A DNA stretch of 64,000 nt from Mammaliicoccus vitulinus (lineage in GTDB: Bacteria; Bacillota; Bacilli; Staphylococcales; Staphylococcaceae), in assembly GCF_029024305.1 (NCBI RefSeq), contig NZ_CP118974.1, positions 1,891,069-1,955,068 of the forward strand, given 5' to 3'. A program made the translations under genes and the position numbers. Below the pieces are notes generated by a model. The model was not told where the DNA came from. It was given only the letters and a program-made list of their open reading frames with translations, and ran no database searches. Numbering within the stretch: the first letter of the stretch is position 1; the number at the start of each line of letters is the position of its first letter. Below are positions 38,249 to 47,228 of this stretch, one piece after another.

Positions 38249-39109
38249 TTATAGCATATCTATAGCCGCTAAGTTATAGTGCATTTCATCAATTATATTA
38301 ATTTTATTCTTTGTTATTGGATGCTCAAATTCTACATTGTAACATTGTAATAATTGATGTCCAATACCTTTTGTTTTATAGCCGTACAAACTATCACCAA
38401 CTATAGGATGTCCTATATGTGCTAGATGAACTCTAATTTGGTGTGTCCTCCCTGTAAACAATTGCAATTTAAGCATACTATTTTGTGAATCATCACTTAA
38501 ATATTCATATTCAGTGTGCGCAAATTTACCATCAGGAGATACTTCTCTTTCTATAATAGAATGTTTAGCTCTAGCGATTGGCGCTTCAATTTTTCCATAT
38601 TTTTGCTTAACAACACCGTGGACAACTGCTAAATAATATTTGTTCACTGTTGTCTCTGATATCATATGATGTAACAATTGGTGCTTTGCAAATATAACAA
38701 TACCGCTTGTACCTCTATCTAAACGTGTCACAATATGTGGAATTGTCTGTTCTCCATTTTGAATCATATAATATAGAACCGCTTCAACTAAACTATTATG
38801 TCGATGTTCTCTTGAAGGTGCCGTATTCATCATCGCTGACTTTGAAACAATTATAAACCACTCATCTTCATATAATATCTTCAAATCCATTTTAACTGGC
38901 TCAAGATTAGGACTAGGTGTTTCGTTTGGTAAATAAACTGTTACTTCATCGCCTTCTTGAATGATTTTTCTAACAGTTACATTTTCTTTATTAACTAATA
39001 AAGCGCCATTCTGCTTAATGGCGCTTAAACTCTTTCTAGAAATGCCTTTATCATATAAAAATGTTTTTAACACGTTAGACGATGTTGCAATATATTGTAA
39101 TACTTTCAT
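38249..39109 (-). CDS. RluA-family pseudouridine synthase (RluD-like)
   Basis: A 286-residue 23S rRNA pseudouridine synthase. An N-terminal S4-like RNA-binding domain (LYDKGISRKSLSAIKQ) precedes the catalytic domain with VTRLDRGTSGIVIFAK (catalytic aspartate) and GRTHQIRVHLAHIGHPIVGD. ATG start 5 bases after GAGGAA, which forms part of the end of nadK; the genes are 3 bases apart. Exact rRNA position modified cannot be told. Confidence 0.92.
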   Translation of the reverse strand: MKVLQYIATSSNVLKTFLYDKGISRKSLSAIKQNGALLVNKENVTVRKIIQEGDEVTVYLPNETPSPNLEPVKMDLKILYEDEWFIIVSKSAMMNTAPSREHRHNSLVEAVLYYMIQNGEQTIPHIVTRLDRGTSGIVIFAKHQLLHHMISETTVNKYYLAVVHGVVKQKYGKIEAPIARAKHSIIEREVSPDGKFAHTEYEYLSDDSQNSMLKLQLFTGRTHQIRVHLAHIGHPIVGDSLYGYKTKGIGHQLLQCYNVEFEHPITKNKINIIDEMHYNLAAIDML

Positions 39110-39112
39110 TTT

Positions 39113-39916
39113 TTATTCCTCATTAGATATAAATGAATCGTGAACTCTTTTCCAAAATGGAAATGGTCTAAATCTAGCAAATCGAACTTTTTCATTAGCT
39201 ACCCTATACTGTATAGATTCAATATTTTTATGCTTTACATTCACATGGTCAATTGTAACTTGCAATGTATCATGATTAACAGGATGAATATGGCACACAT
39301 GATGTTTAGGTAATACTAATGGAGAACCTACAGTTCTAAAGACACGGTTATTTATAGAGGCTATTTCAGCTATTTGCATTGCTTCAAGAGATGGATGTAT
39401 TAATGCGCCACCCAACGCTTTATTATACGCAGTTGAACCTGAAGGTGTAGAGACACATAATCCGTCTCCTCTAAACCTTTCAAATTGCTCTCCTCTTAAT
39501 ACTAAATCCACAACTAATGTAGCGCCATTATCTGTTTTTATAGTCGCTTCATTTAATGCTAAATATCTTGTTTCATATCCACCTTTTTTATAGCGAATAA
39601 TCACTTCTAATAATGGATATTCAATCACTTGATATGTTGAATTATTAATTTCTATAATTAATTTTTCAACTTCATGTGGCAACCAATCTGCATAAAAACC
39701 TAAATGCCCAGTATGTACACCTACAAAACTAACATCAGCTAGCATGTGACTATATTGGTGAAATGCTTGTAATAAAGTACCATCACCACCAACTGAAATT
39801 ACGATATCTGGTGATTCTTTATCTTCAATCATATTAAAGTCATTCATATGATTTTTCATCTTATACATTAATGCATTAGATTTTGAATCACCTTTAGATA
39901 ATATATTATACTTCAA
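39113..39916 (-). CDS. nadK: NAD kinase
   Basis: Phosphorylates NAD to NADP. Motifs are [25 protein letters not shown] and [14 protein letters not shown]. The longer reading begins at ATG 39925, 3 bases from AAGGGG, too close. The TTG at 39916 is 8 bases from it and gives KYNILSKGD at the N-terminus, which lines up with the start of other staphylococcal NAD kinases as I know them (267 residues). Cotranscribed with relQ upstream and rluD downstream, as in related genomes. Confidence 0.95.
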   Translation of the reverse strand: MKYNILSKGDSKSNALMYKMKNHMNDFNMIEDKESPDIVISVGGDGTLLQAFHQYSHMLADVSFVGVHTGHLGFYADWLPHEVEKLIIEINNSTYQVIEYPLLEVIIRYKKGGYETRYLALNEATIKTDNGATLVVDLVLRGEQFERFRGDGLCVSTPSGSTAYNKALGGALIHPSLEAMQIAEIASINNRVFRTVGSPLVLPKHHVCHIHPVNHDTLQVTIDHVNVKHKNIESIQYRVANEKVRFARFRPFPFWKRVHDSFISNEE

Positions 39917-39928
39917 AGCATTCACCCC

Positions 39929-40564
39929 TTAATCATGTTTATGTTTATTACTCTTCTGTCTTGAATAATATTTCTGAGCTTCTTGAATTTCTTCACGTAT
40001 TTCTGACATTTCTTCGTCCAATAAGAATGCCGCTTCAGCTGCTCTCTCCAGTCTATTTCTAATTTCAGGAGGATAATCGCCATCATATTTATATCTCAAA
40101 GTATGTTCAATAGTTGCCCAGAAATTCATTGCTAAAGTTCTAATTTGTATTTCTGCTAAAATATTTGTTTGACCATGTAATGTTTCAATAGGATAGCTGA
40201 TGATCACATGGTAAGAACGGTAACCACTTTCTTTAGTATATTCTACGTAATTACGCTCTTCCACTACTTCAAAATCTTGTCGCTGTCTTAATAGCTCAAC
40301 AACAACATCTATATCATCTACAAACTGACACATCATTCTTAAACCAGCAATATCGTACATTTCTTCTCTTAATCTATCGAAAGGAATATTACGTTGATTT
40401 GCTTTATCAATAATACTTGAAATTGGCTTAACACGGCCAGTAACAAACTCAATTGGCGAAGGTTTATCTGAAGATTCATATTGCTTACGTAACCCCTTCA
40501 ATTTAATCTTTAATTCGTCAATTGCTTGTTTATATGGTGCCAAAAATTCTTCCCATTGATTCAT
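39929..40564 (-). CDS. relQ: Small alarmone synthetase RelQ
   Basis: A single-domain (p)ppGpp synthetase of 211 residues without hydrolase or TGS domains, hence a small alarmone synthetase of the RelQ/YjbM type. Synthetase motifs: DIAGLRMMCQFVDDI, SGYRSYHVII and EIQIRTLAMNFWATIEH. Its basal and stress-induced ppGpp links cell-wall stress with growth in staphylococci. The frame opens at 40573, but GGAG lies 8 bases before ATG 40564, which I use. The upstream UPF0738 stop overlaps the ribosome site. Confidence 0.95.
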   Translation of the reverse strand: MNQWEEFLAPYKQAIDELKIKLKGLRKQYESSDKPSPIEFVTGRVKPISSIIDKANQRNIPFDRLREEMYDIAGLRMMCQFVDDIDVVVELLRQRQDFEVVEERNYVEYTKESGYRSYHVIISYPIETLHGQTNILAEIQIRTLAMNFWATIEHTLRYKYDGDYPPEIRNRLERAAEAAFLLDEEMSEIREEIQEAQKYYSRQKSNKHKHD

Positions 40565-40569
40565 AACCA

Positions 40570-40926
40570 TCACTCCGCTTTGTTTAATTCAAATGCTTCC
40601 TCTACAGAAGCCACAAACGCTTTACCATAGTTGTGATTATCTGCAATATTATCTAATAAAAATTCCATTTCTTCTTTAAATGAAGTTAATATCAAATGAT
40701 CGTTGACGATGATTTCTTTGTCGAAATGTTCATGAATCATTGACCATGTTTCTTCCACAAATAATAAATAATTATAATTTTCACCGTTATCTAGCATATA
40801 TACAAATGCATGATTATCACTATCTACAATCATATGTTCTGCTGCTTCTAACCCTTCAGTTGACTGATCTGTATAACATTTGATTTGATTATCATTTATC
40901 TTAATTTCATTCACATAAATACGCAT
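40570..40926 (-). CDS. UPF0738 family protein (YjbL-like)
   Basis: A 118-residue acidic protein with MRIYVNEIKINDNQIKCYTD at its start and an HEHFDKEIIVNDHLILTSFKEEMEFLLDNI helix. It matches the UPF0738 family that precedes relQ in staphylococci; function unknown. AGGAGGAACAG lies before the ATG. First gene of UPF0738-relQ-nadK-rluD-mgtE, divergent from the CYTH gene. Confidence 0.85.
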   Translation of the reverse strand: MRIYVNEIKINDNQIKCYTDQSTEGLEAAEHMIVDSDNHAFVYMLDNGENYNYLLFVEETWSMIHEHFDKEIIVNDHLILTSFKEEMEFLLDNIADNHNYGKAFVASVEEAFELNKAE

Positions 40927-41061
40927 TGCTGTTCCTCCTTATTCCAATCTATTTTAACACATTTTAATTTAAACATTCATATCATCACGCTATTTTTACA
41001 TAATTACTTGTTTATACGTAAATCTTCTATAATAATAGTGTAAAAGGAAGTGTAGCAGAAA

Positions 41062-41640
41062 ATGGGACAAGAATTAGAAATTGAATTTAAAAATCTACTC
41101 ACTATTGATGAATATAATGTAATCAAACAATATTATTTTAAACAAAGTGAGCCATTTAAACAAACAAATCACTATATAGATACACCAAATCACGATATTA
41201 TTGGCAAAAGAATGGCGCTAAGAATACGTGAGAAGAGCAATCATTATGAAATGACATTAAAAGTTCCGCAAAACATTGGTCTTTTAGAATATAATGAAAT
41301 AATTGATCAATTACCAGAACAAGGAAGTATTTTAAATAAACAATTTCTTCCAGAAAATATTACTGAAATATTAAACAAACATGATATACCGATTAATGAC
41401 CTCCATTTACTCGGTGACTTAACGACTTATAGACTTGAAAAAGAAATTGAGTCTGGTTTGTTAGTTTTAGATCACAGTACTTATTTAGGCATTGAAGATT
41501 ATGAGCTTGAATTTGAGGTAACTGACTATGATAAAGGTGCAGTTGCTTTTAATGAATTGTTAGAAAAAATGAAGATATCAAAAAAGGTACCAGATAATAA
41601 AGTTAAACGGTTCTTTGATGCACAACATAGAACAACATGA
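41062..41640 (+). CDS. CYTH domain protein (YjbK-like)
   Basis: A 192-residue CYTH (triphosphate tunnel) protein. The signature ExExK is at residues 6-10 (EIEFK), followed by RMALRIREKS, basic residues that bind triphosphate, and EDYELEFEVTDYD. Members cleave inorganic triphosphate, thiamine triphosphate or make cAMP; in Firmicutes the partner gene context with relQ suggests nucleotide/phosphate metabolism. AGGAAG upstream of the ATG. Divergent from the UPF0738-relQ unit. Confidence 0.9.
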   Translation: MGQELEIEFKNLLTIDEYNVIKQYYFKQSEPFKQTNHYIDTPNHDIIGKRMALRIREKSNHYEMTLKVPQNIGLLEYNEIIDQLPEQGSILNKQFLPENITEILNKHDIPINDLHLLGDLTTYRLEKEIESGLLVLDHSTYLGIEDYELEFEVTDYDKGAVAFNELLEKMKISKKVPDNKVKRFFDAQHRTT

Positions 41641-41735
41641 ATTCACTTTCGGTACAAGTCGAAATACTTTTAAAAATTTAAGAACATGTTATATTAATAT
41701 TATCGATATTGAAATAAGCAAGAAAAGGTGAAATT

Positions 41736-42095
41736 ATGACCCCATACGAAGTAATCGACCCCCAAGATTTATACGACATGATTGATCACTTTTATTATCT
41801 TGTAGAAAAAGATAATCGGATTAATCATCTTTTCCCTGGTGACTTTGCAGAGACGAGTCGTAAACAGAAGCAATTCTTAACTCAGTTTTTGGGTGGTCCT
41901 GCATTATATACAGAAGAACATGGTCATCCGATGTTACGTCAGCGTCACTTGCCTTTCAGAATTACGGATAAAGAAAGAGATGCTTGGTTAGAAAATATGC
42001 ACGAAGCAATTACCAGCTCTCAATTAAATAAAGATATACAAGAATATTTATATGAAAGACTCAAGCTAACTGCAAATCACATGGTTAACGCTTAA
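41736..42095 (+). CDS. Group II truncated haemoglobin (YjbI/TrHbO)
   Basis: A 119-residue haem protein: proximal histidine His71 in RQRHLPF, B10 tyrosine in HFYYLV (20/21), G8 tryptophan Trp84, and FLGGP between helices E and F, all typical of group II. The family binds oxygen or NO; in Firmicutes the gene stands next to spxH and may support thiol or NO stress handling. GAAAAGGTG lies before the ATG. spxH follows 20 bases later, so the two are an operon. Confidence 0.94.
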   Translation: MTPYEVIDPQDLYDMIDHFYYLVEKDNRINHLFPGDFAETSRKQKQFLTQFLGGPALYTEEHGHPMLRQRHLPFRITDKERDAWLENMHEAITSSQLNKDIQEYLYERLKLTANHMVNA

Positions 42096-42115
42096 TATAG
42101 TTGAAGGTGGATAAT

Positions 42116-42907
42116 ATGGCCGAAGAATTAAGATTAATCCATGCTAATGAACAAAATAATATAGATTTAACACCCGTGAGCAAAATTGAAATTTATTCAT
42201 TTTTCGATCCATTTTGCGAAGATTGTTTCAATCTATCATCAACATTAGCAAAGCTAAAAATTGAATACCAAAAATATGTCAAGGTTCGTCAGATTTTGAA
42301 CCCATCTCTTAAAGTTTTAACTAAGTGTCAGGCTCAAAGCACATGTGAATTTGATAATGTAGCTTTAGCGTTTAAAGCAGCAGAATTACAAGGACATAAC
42401 AGAGCAAGTAGATTTTTAAACTTACTTCAGAATGAGATTATTCCTAAAGATAAAATCATCACAACTGAAATCATAAGAAAGTGTGCTTATAAATCAGGAA
42501 TTGATTTACCAGTCTTTATTAAAGACTTAAAAGAGCAATCACTAACTGAGAGTTTACAAACTGATTTGCATATTGCCCGTGAGATGGATATCAATATGAC
42601 ACCATCACTCGTTTTCTTTAATGAAGACGTACATTCAGAAGGACTAAAAGTAGAAGGTAATTACCCATACCATATATATACCTATATTATTCAAGAACTG
42701 ATGGGAACAGAAGTTGAAAAGCAACTCCCTCCTAAATTGATAGATTATATACAATCACAAAGCATTATTTCTGAACAAGAAATAGCGACAATATATGAAT
42801 GGCCAGAAAAAATCGTTAAAAGAGAATTAAAAAAATTACAACTTCAAAATTATATTGAACAACAAGATTCAGTAAATGGCGACTTTTGGAAATTCAAGAA
42901 AAGATAA
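42116..42907 (+). CDS. spxH: ClpXP adaptor SpxH (YjbH)
   Basis: A DsbA-like thioredoxin-fold protein of 263 residues that presents Spx to ClpXP for degradation. The CxxC is CEDC (34-37) in FFDPFCEDC; staphylococcal proteins also carry further cysteines (here Cys in KCQAQSTC and RKCAYKSG). A winged-helix-like C-terminal tail follows. The longer TTG reading at 42101 overlaps the ribosome site GAAGGTGG; the ATG at 42116 is right. Its target SpxA is encoded 5 kb away in this window. Confidence 0.94.
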   Translation: MAEELRLIHANEQNNIDLTPVSKIEIYSFFDPFCEDCFNLSSTLAKLKIEYQKYVKVRQILNPSLKVLTKCQAQSTCEFDNVALAFKAAELQGHNRASRFLNLLQNEIIPKDKIITTEIIRKCAYKSGIDLPVFIKDLKEQSLTESLQTDLHIAREMDINMTPSLVFFNEDVHSEGLKVEGNYPYHIYTYIIQELMGTEVEKQLPPKLIDYIQSQSIISEQEIATIYEWPEKIVKRELKKLQLQNYIEQQDSVNGDFWKFKKR

Positions 42908-42951
42908 ATAATAAAAACAATGAGCTTAGGACATCATGCTCTTCTCAAAAT

Positions 42952-42994
42952 AAATCACCCAATCTGTTGGATTCATTTTCAGATTGGGTGATTT
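42952..42994 (+). terminator. spxH terminator
   Basis: A 15-bp stem AAATCACCCAATCTG and complement, T-run. Near copies at 49178-49221 and 52815-52856. Confidence 0.88.
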
Positions 42995-43300
42995 TTATAT
43001 TTCTGATATTGTAAAGCCCATACTTATCTCAGGGTATGATTTGTTTATCATTACAAGAGAAATCCAAAGTAAAGCGCGAATTAGTAATTGACTTAATAGC
43101 AACACATATAAGAAAAAGCGCAGAAATTCAATTTTAACAATGAATTTCTGCGCTTTTTAAGTATCTAGGACATTTATGTCACAAGATCATTTTTTGAGTA
43201 TGTGAATTTAGATTCCATACTCTTTTAGTTAAACATAAGTTATTTGACTCATATTTACTAAATAATAGATAACTTTTGGGATGTTATCTATGAACAAATA
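42995..43300. other. Gene-free region between spxH and rsaE
   Basis: Holds a decayed trace of the dispersed element (CTGATATTGTAAAGCCCATA near 43000), the palindromic hairpin at 43113-43158 with TAGGACATTTATGTC after it, and a small hairpin AGATAACTTTTGGGATGTTATCT near 43267. No convincing frame. Confidence 0.6.
43113..43158. terminator. Palindromic hairpin, second copy
   Basis: AAAAAGCGCAGAAATTCA pairs with TGAATTTCTGCGCTTTTT around a short loop, followed by T-rich sequence. It differs from the copy at 18221-18267 by paired changes (GAGC/GCTC to GCGC/GCGC), so the stem is kept. Confidence 0.8.
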
Positions 43301-43403
43301 AAAAAAACACCGTGTCTGATTACACGGTGCTTAAACAAAGGGGATGGGAGAAATTTTTTCACTTCAAACAAAGGGGTATGTTTGTTATGTGATTAATTTC
43401 ATG
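43301..43403 (-). ncRNA. rsaE: Small regulatory RNA RsaE (RoxS family)
   Basis: A conserved trans-acting RNA that pairs through C-rich loops with mRNAs of central metabolism, folate and amino-acid genes. On the - strand two C-rich motifs lie between the promoter and terminator: ATACCCCTTTG (about 43379-43370) and CTCCCATCCCCTTTG (about 43351-43337). The 3' end is the hairpin CACCGTGT/ACACGGTG followed by a long T-run. Sequence and place between pepF and spxH agree with staphylococcal RsaE as I know it. TATATT with TTGAAT at 43409-43438 puts the 5' end near 43402. Confidence 0.9.
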
Positions 43404-43408
43404 TATGT

Positions 43409-43470
43409 AATATAACATGGTTTCGAGACTAAATTCAACAAAAAACGTCGGTTTTTTTAATTTGTCACAC
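43409..43470 (-). promoter_or_regulatory. rsaE promoter and possible SrrA/ResD site
   Basis: -10 TATATT (43414-43409) and -35 TTGAAT (43438-43433) with 18 bases between. Upstream, GTGTGACAAATT (about 43470-43459, - strand) resembles the ResD/SrrA-type motif described for roxS/rsaE. The match to the regulator is from memory. Confidence 0.6.
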
Positions 43471-43500
43471 ACTTGTCATATTGGAAACGTGTACATACAT

Positions 43501-45306
43501 TTAATTCTCTTTTACTAGCTTTTCAAAGGCATTTAACTTCTGTTCAAAGACTTCCATTGCCTCTTCTATAGGTTGTTTAGAGGTCATATCTACACCTGCT
43601 TTTTTCAATACTTCAATTGGATAATCTGAACTACCTGCTTTTAAGAATTCGTTAATATATCTCTTAACTGCTGGTTCTCCTTCATCTAATATTTGTTTAC
43701 TCAATGCTTGTGCTGCACTATAGCCAGTAGCATATTGATAAACGTAGAAATTATAATAGAAATGAGGTATACGAGACCATTCTTTAGCGATATTGTCATC
43801 TGTTACAACTGAATTACCAAAATACTTTTTATTTAGCTCTGCGTATTCAGTATTCAAACGGTCAGCTGTTAAAGGTTCTCCCTCTTCAACAATTTTATGA
43901 ATCAGATATTCAAACTCAGCAAACATTGTTTGTCTAAATAATGTTGCTCTAAATCTTTCTAATTCTTGATTCAATAAATATTTACGTTTTTCAGGATCTT
44001 CTAAATTCTTGTCCATATATTCACTTAACAATGCTTCATTTGTAGTAGATGCAACTTCAGCAACAAATATTGAATAACCACTTTCATTTGATTGTTGATG
44101 CTTTCTACTGAAATAACTATGTGCTGAATGCCCAAATTCATGGATAAGTGTAAATAAATCAGAAATTGAGTCTGACCAATTAAGTAATATGAATGGGTTT
44201 GTTAAATGTGCACCTGATGAATATCCACCAGAACGTTTACCTTTATTTTCATATACATCTACCCATCTATTATTTAGCCCTTCTTCTACAACTTCAATGT
44301 ATTCTTTGCCCATTGGTTGTAAAGCTTTAACCATCCAGTCTTTAGCTTCTTCATAAGGCATTTCAAATGATGAGTTTTTAACTAGTGGTGTATACATGTC
44401 GTACATATGCATTTCATCTAAACCTAATAATTCTTTTCTAAGTTCAGTGTAACGATGAAGCAATGGTAAATATTTATGCACAGTATCAATTAAATTGTCG
44501 TAAACTTCTTCTGGAATGAAATTATTAGATAACGCTTGTTCTCTAGCTGATTGATACTGACGTACTTTAGAACTAAATATAGCAGTCTTAACTTTACCGC
44601 TTAATGTCGCTGTTAAAGTGTTGTTATGACTACCATACGCATCATATACATTATCGTAAGCAGATTTTCTTAAAACACGGTCTTCAGACTCTAACAATTT
44701 AGTGTATGTACCTTGTGTTAACTCATGTTCTTTTCCATCTTTATCTATAGCAGGTTTGAATTCCAAGTCAGCATTATTAAACATACCAAATACGTTACTT
44801 GGCGTTTGTAATGCTTCACCCGCTTCTGCCAATATTTTTTCCTCTTTATCACTTAAAATATGAGGTCTTTTTTTATTTAATTTCTCTATATCGAATTGAT
44901 ATCTTTTTAAATCATTGTTTGAAGCAACAAATTCGTTTAATGTTTCTTCATCTATAGACATTAATTCTGGTAATATAAAACTCCATGCACTAGCAAATTT
45001 GTTAGCTAAAGTGGCTGCTTTAGCTTCATAACCCGCGTATTTATCATTAGCAGTATCTTGGTCATGTTTCAAATGCGCATACACATAGACTTTACCTAAT
45101 TTCTCATCTATTTCACTATCTAGTAATAAAGCTTGATAAAGTGTATCTGAACTATCTTTCAAATGTCCTTTAAAACGTTCTTCTTTACCTAAATATGTCT
45201 CTAATTCTTTAAAAGCTTCTTCGTAAGCTTCATCCGAAGCAAAAATAGTTGTTAAATCCCATGTATATTGTTCTTGCTGTTCTTCTCTTGTAATTAACTT
45301 TGCCAT
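43501..45306 (-). CDS. pepF: Oligoendopeptidase F
   Basis: A zinc metallopeptidase of the M3 family, 601 residues, that cleaves oligopeptides of about 7-17 residues in the cytoplasm. The zinc motif is HEFGH (389-393), with the third ligand in the EVASTTNE segment downstream. It has a PepF N-terminal domain. AAGGAGG upstream of the ATG. It stands between rsaE and coiA. With the Opp importer in the same window it forms a peptide-use pathway; the pairing is my inference. Confidence 0.96.
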   Translation of the reverse strand: MAKLITREEQQEQYTWDLTTIFASDEAYEEAFKELETYLGKEERFKGHLKDSSDTLYQALLLDSEIDEKLGKVYVYAHLKHDQDTANDKYAGYEAKAATLANKFASAWSFILPELMSIDEETLNEFVASNNDLKRYQFDIEKLNKKRPHILSDKEEKILAEAGEALQTPSNVFGMFNNADLEFKPAIDKDGKEHELTQGTYTKLLESEDRVLRKSAYDNVYDAYGSHNNTLTATLSGKVKTAIFSSKVRQYQSAREQALSNNFIPEEVYDNLIDTVHKYLPLLHRYTELRKELLGLDEMHMYDMYTPLVKNSSFEMPYEEAKDWMVKALQPMGKEYIEVVEEGLNNRWVDVYENKGKRSGGYSSGAHLTNPFILLNWSDSISDLFTLIHEFGHSAHSYFSRKHQQSNESGYSIFVAEVASTTNEALLSEYMDKNLEDPEKRKYLLNQELERFRATLFRQTMFAEFEYLIHKIVEEGEPLTADRLNTEYAELNKKYFGNSVVTDDNIAKEWSRIPHFYYNFYVYQYATGYSAAQALSKQILDEGEPAVKRYINEFLKAGSSDYPIEVLKKAGVDMTSKQPIEEAMEVFEQKLNAFEKLVKEN

Positions 45307-45347
45307 ATTAATAGCCTCCTTTGAATTTCATATTTATAATTTTCTCA

Positions 45348-46337
45348 TTAAACAGTCATTTTTGCACGTGATATAGACTTTTGATGAATAATCGAAATAT
45401 ATGAATTCAAGGCTTTTGCTAGTATCTCTTTCTTTGAAAAATGACAATCATAAAATGTTCTGAATTTCATAAATTTAAAGAAGTTCTCAAAAGTAAAAGT
45501 CTTCTTCTCCATTTCATAATATAAGTAAGTTTGCCAAGTTATACAATGTGTTAAAAAATATATTTGTTCAGGTACAATAATGCCAATGATTTGCAACCTA
45601 TCTTTATGTATTAATCTCGCGTTATATAATAATGAAAGTGTTGGTTCTAATACATTTCTGCGCTGTCTACATTTCGACAAATAATGATGATAAGCACTGT
45701 CAGTTAAATATAAATTTGGAACATGATGCACAGGATGACCTTTTAATAAATCTTCCCATTCAATCTTATTTCTATTACCTATAAATGTATACTTATCTAG
45801 TGGTTGTATCCCTTCATATCTAATGAGCGTTTTGTTGTGAGGATTATAAGTGATTAATGTTCTCTCTATATGATTTATTAAAGCCGCTTCAAAATAACTG
45901 AGACGGAATACACCATTATGATAATCTATTTCTTTCCCTATCCATATCACACGCATATTCAAGGCTTTAAACCCTTCAGTTCTATCCATTAATAAATCTA
46001 GACTGATCGGAGAATATTGAAATTCAACTACGATATTCTTGTTAATAATAATATCGGGAATTTGATCTATTTCAGATAAATAATATTCCATATCTATCAT
46101 TACTTTATCATTCAACTGCGAATAAATATGATGTTTAGATGCTAAATGTATTAAAGACTCTTTCTTATAACTATTTCTTAAGCAATAACTATTTGCTCTA
46201 TGGGCAAAATGAGCTACAGTATGCTTCCCTTTTTTTAAAATAAGTTCTGATAAGCAGTCAGGGCACTTATAAATTTCATGTGGTTTAGCATGTTGCGCAA
46301 ATACGCGTTCATTATTTTTATTTAGTCCTATTAACAT
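45348..46337 (-). CDS. coiA: Competence protein CoiA-like nuclease-domain protein
   Basis: A 329-residue CoiA protein, linked to processing of incoming DNA during transformation. The N-terminus has a zinc-like pair C25/C28 (YKCPDC) and HFAHR (43-47), followed by a PD-(D/E)xK-type nuclease region where NIVVEFQYSPIS carries the E-x-Q signature. The protein is complete. The ribosome-binding site AAAGAGGTG forms the 3' arm of the mecA terminator hairpin, so read-through transcripts would have it masked. Transcribed from the mecA side. Confidence 0.92.
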   Translation of the reverse strand: MLIGLNKNNERVFAQHAKPHEIYKCPDCLSELILKKGKHTVAHFAHRANSYCLRNSYKKESLIHLASKHHIYSQLNDKVMIDMEYYLSEIDQIPDIIINKNIVVEFQYSPISLDLLMDRTEGFKALNMRVIWIGKEIDYHNGVFRLSYFEAALINHIERTLITYNPHNKTLIRYEGIQPLDKYTFIGNRNKIEWEDLLKGHPVHHVPNLYLTDSAYHHYLSKCRQRRNVLEPTLSLLYNARLIHKDRLQIIGIIVPEQIYFLTHCITWQTYLYYEMEKKTFTFENFFKFMKFRTFYDCHFSKKEILAKALNSYISIIHQKSISRAKMTV

Positions 46338-46342
46338 AAAAA

Positions 46343-46374
46343 CACCTCTTTACTATATAAAACGTAAAGAGGTG
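46343..46374 (-). terminator. mecA terminator overlapping the coiA ribosome-binding site
   Basis: CACCTCTTTAC pairs perfectly with GTAAAGAGGTG around a 10-base loop, then five Ts and the coiA ATG. The 3' arm is the coiA Shine-Dalgarno sequence. Confidence 0.85.
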
Positions 46375-46384
46375 CTAAAATTAC

Positions 46385-47077
46385 TTATTTATTTTTCGGT
46401 TCAAAATATCTTGTTACTTGACCCATAACATTATAACTCATGACAATTTTCGCATAATCATCTAGATATAATTTAGAAACTTGTGTTGGATTTGCATATT
46501 CAAGCAATTGTCCATAAAAATCGTTAATGATTTCTTCACTATCTATTTGATCAAATTGTACATAGTAATAATATTTGTTATCTAACATATATAATAAATC
46601 TGTGAATACAATATCTTTATGTTCATTATAATGTGCATATTCGATAATATCTTCTAACTCTTCGAATCTAACAAGTAATCCGATGTCTTTAGGAATAAAT
46701 TGTTGATCTGATTCGTTGTCTTCGTTTAACATTTCGCCGATATTCTGGTCAGAATCGAGTGCTTGAGATAAGAAATCATTGACTTGATACTCTAATTGTT
46801 CATTAGATTCCTCGTCAGTCATATTCAACAGCTCATCACCTTTAGATTTAGATACTGTTACTTCAACACCCTTTTCAAACGCATGTACTTGGATCCATAA
46901 AGGACCTTCGACAACGAAGTCTTCTTCATCATTAATTTCATCCATCATAGACCAGAAAAACTCTTCTCCGCGTTTACGGTTTGTCCATAAGTCTTCCCTT
47001 TTGAAACCTCTTGCTTCGATATCTTGATAAGTTATAAATAATTTTACAGTTGTTTCATCAATTCGTTCTATTCTCAT
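46385..47077 (-). CDS. mecA: ClpC adaptor protein MecA
   Basis: MecA delivers substrates, in Bacillus ComK, to ClpCP and is needed for ClpC activation. (This is the adaptor, not the methicillin-resistance PBP2a gene of the same name.) The 230-residue protein has the N-terminal substrate-binding part (MRIERIDETTVKLFITYQDIEARGF), an acidic linker (120-140) and the C-terminal ClpC-binding part with DLLYMLDNKYYYYVQFD. GGGAGTG before the ATG. Downstream of spxA on the same strand but separated by its own terminator. Confidence 0.96.
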   Translation of the reverse strand: MRIERIDETTVKLFITYQDIEARGFKREDLWTNRKRGEEFFWSMMDEINDEEDFVVEGPLWIQVHAFEKGVEVTVSKSKGDELLNMTDEESNEQLEYQVNDFLSQALDSDQNIGEMLNEDNESDQQFIPKDIGLLVRFEELEDIIEYAHYNEHKDIVFTDLLYMLDNKYYYYVQFDQIDSEEIINDFYGQLLEYANPTQVSKLYLDDYAKIVMSYNVMGQVTRYFEPKNK

Positions 47078-47184
47078 AATGTCACACTCCCTTACTCTAG
47101 GAATAGTACATTCATTGTATTATAAACAAATACATTTTAACAGTAATTTGTTTAAACTATTCTAATTTAATTTTTTATATAAAA

Positions 47185-47208
47185 ATAGCCCCTGTAAACA
47201 GGAGCTAT
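47185..47208 (-). terminator. spxA terminator
   Basis: On the - strand ATAGCTCCTGT pairs with ACAGGGGCTAT (one G-U), then TTTTTATAT, 20 bases after the spxA stop. Confidence 0.8.
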
Positions 47209-47228
47209 AAATTTAATATTAGACCAAA

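Noticed and set aside
46385-47077. Methicillin-resistance mecA
   Set aside because: The protein is the 230-residue ClpC adaptor, not a penicillin-binding protein; no SCCmec gene is present.
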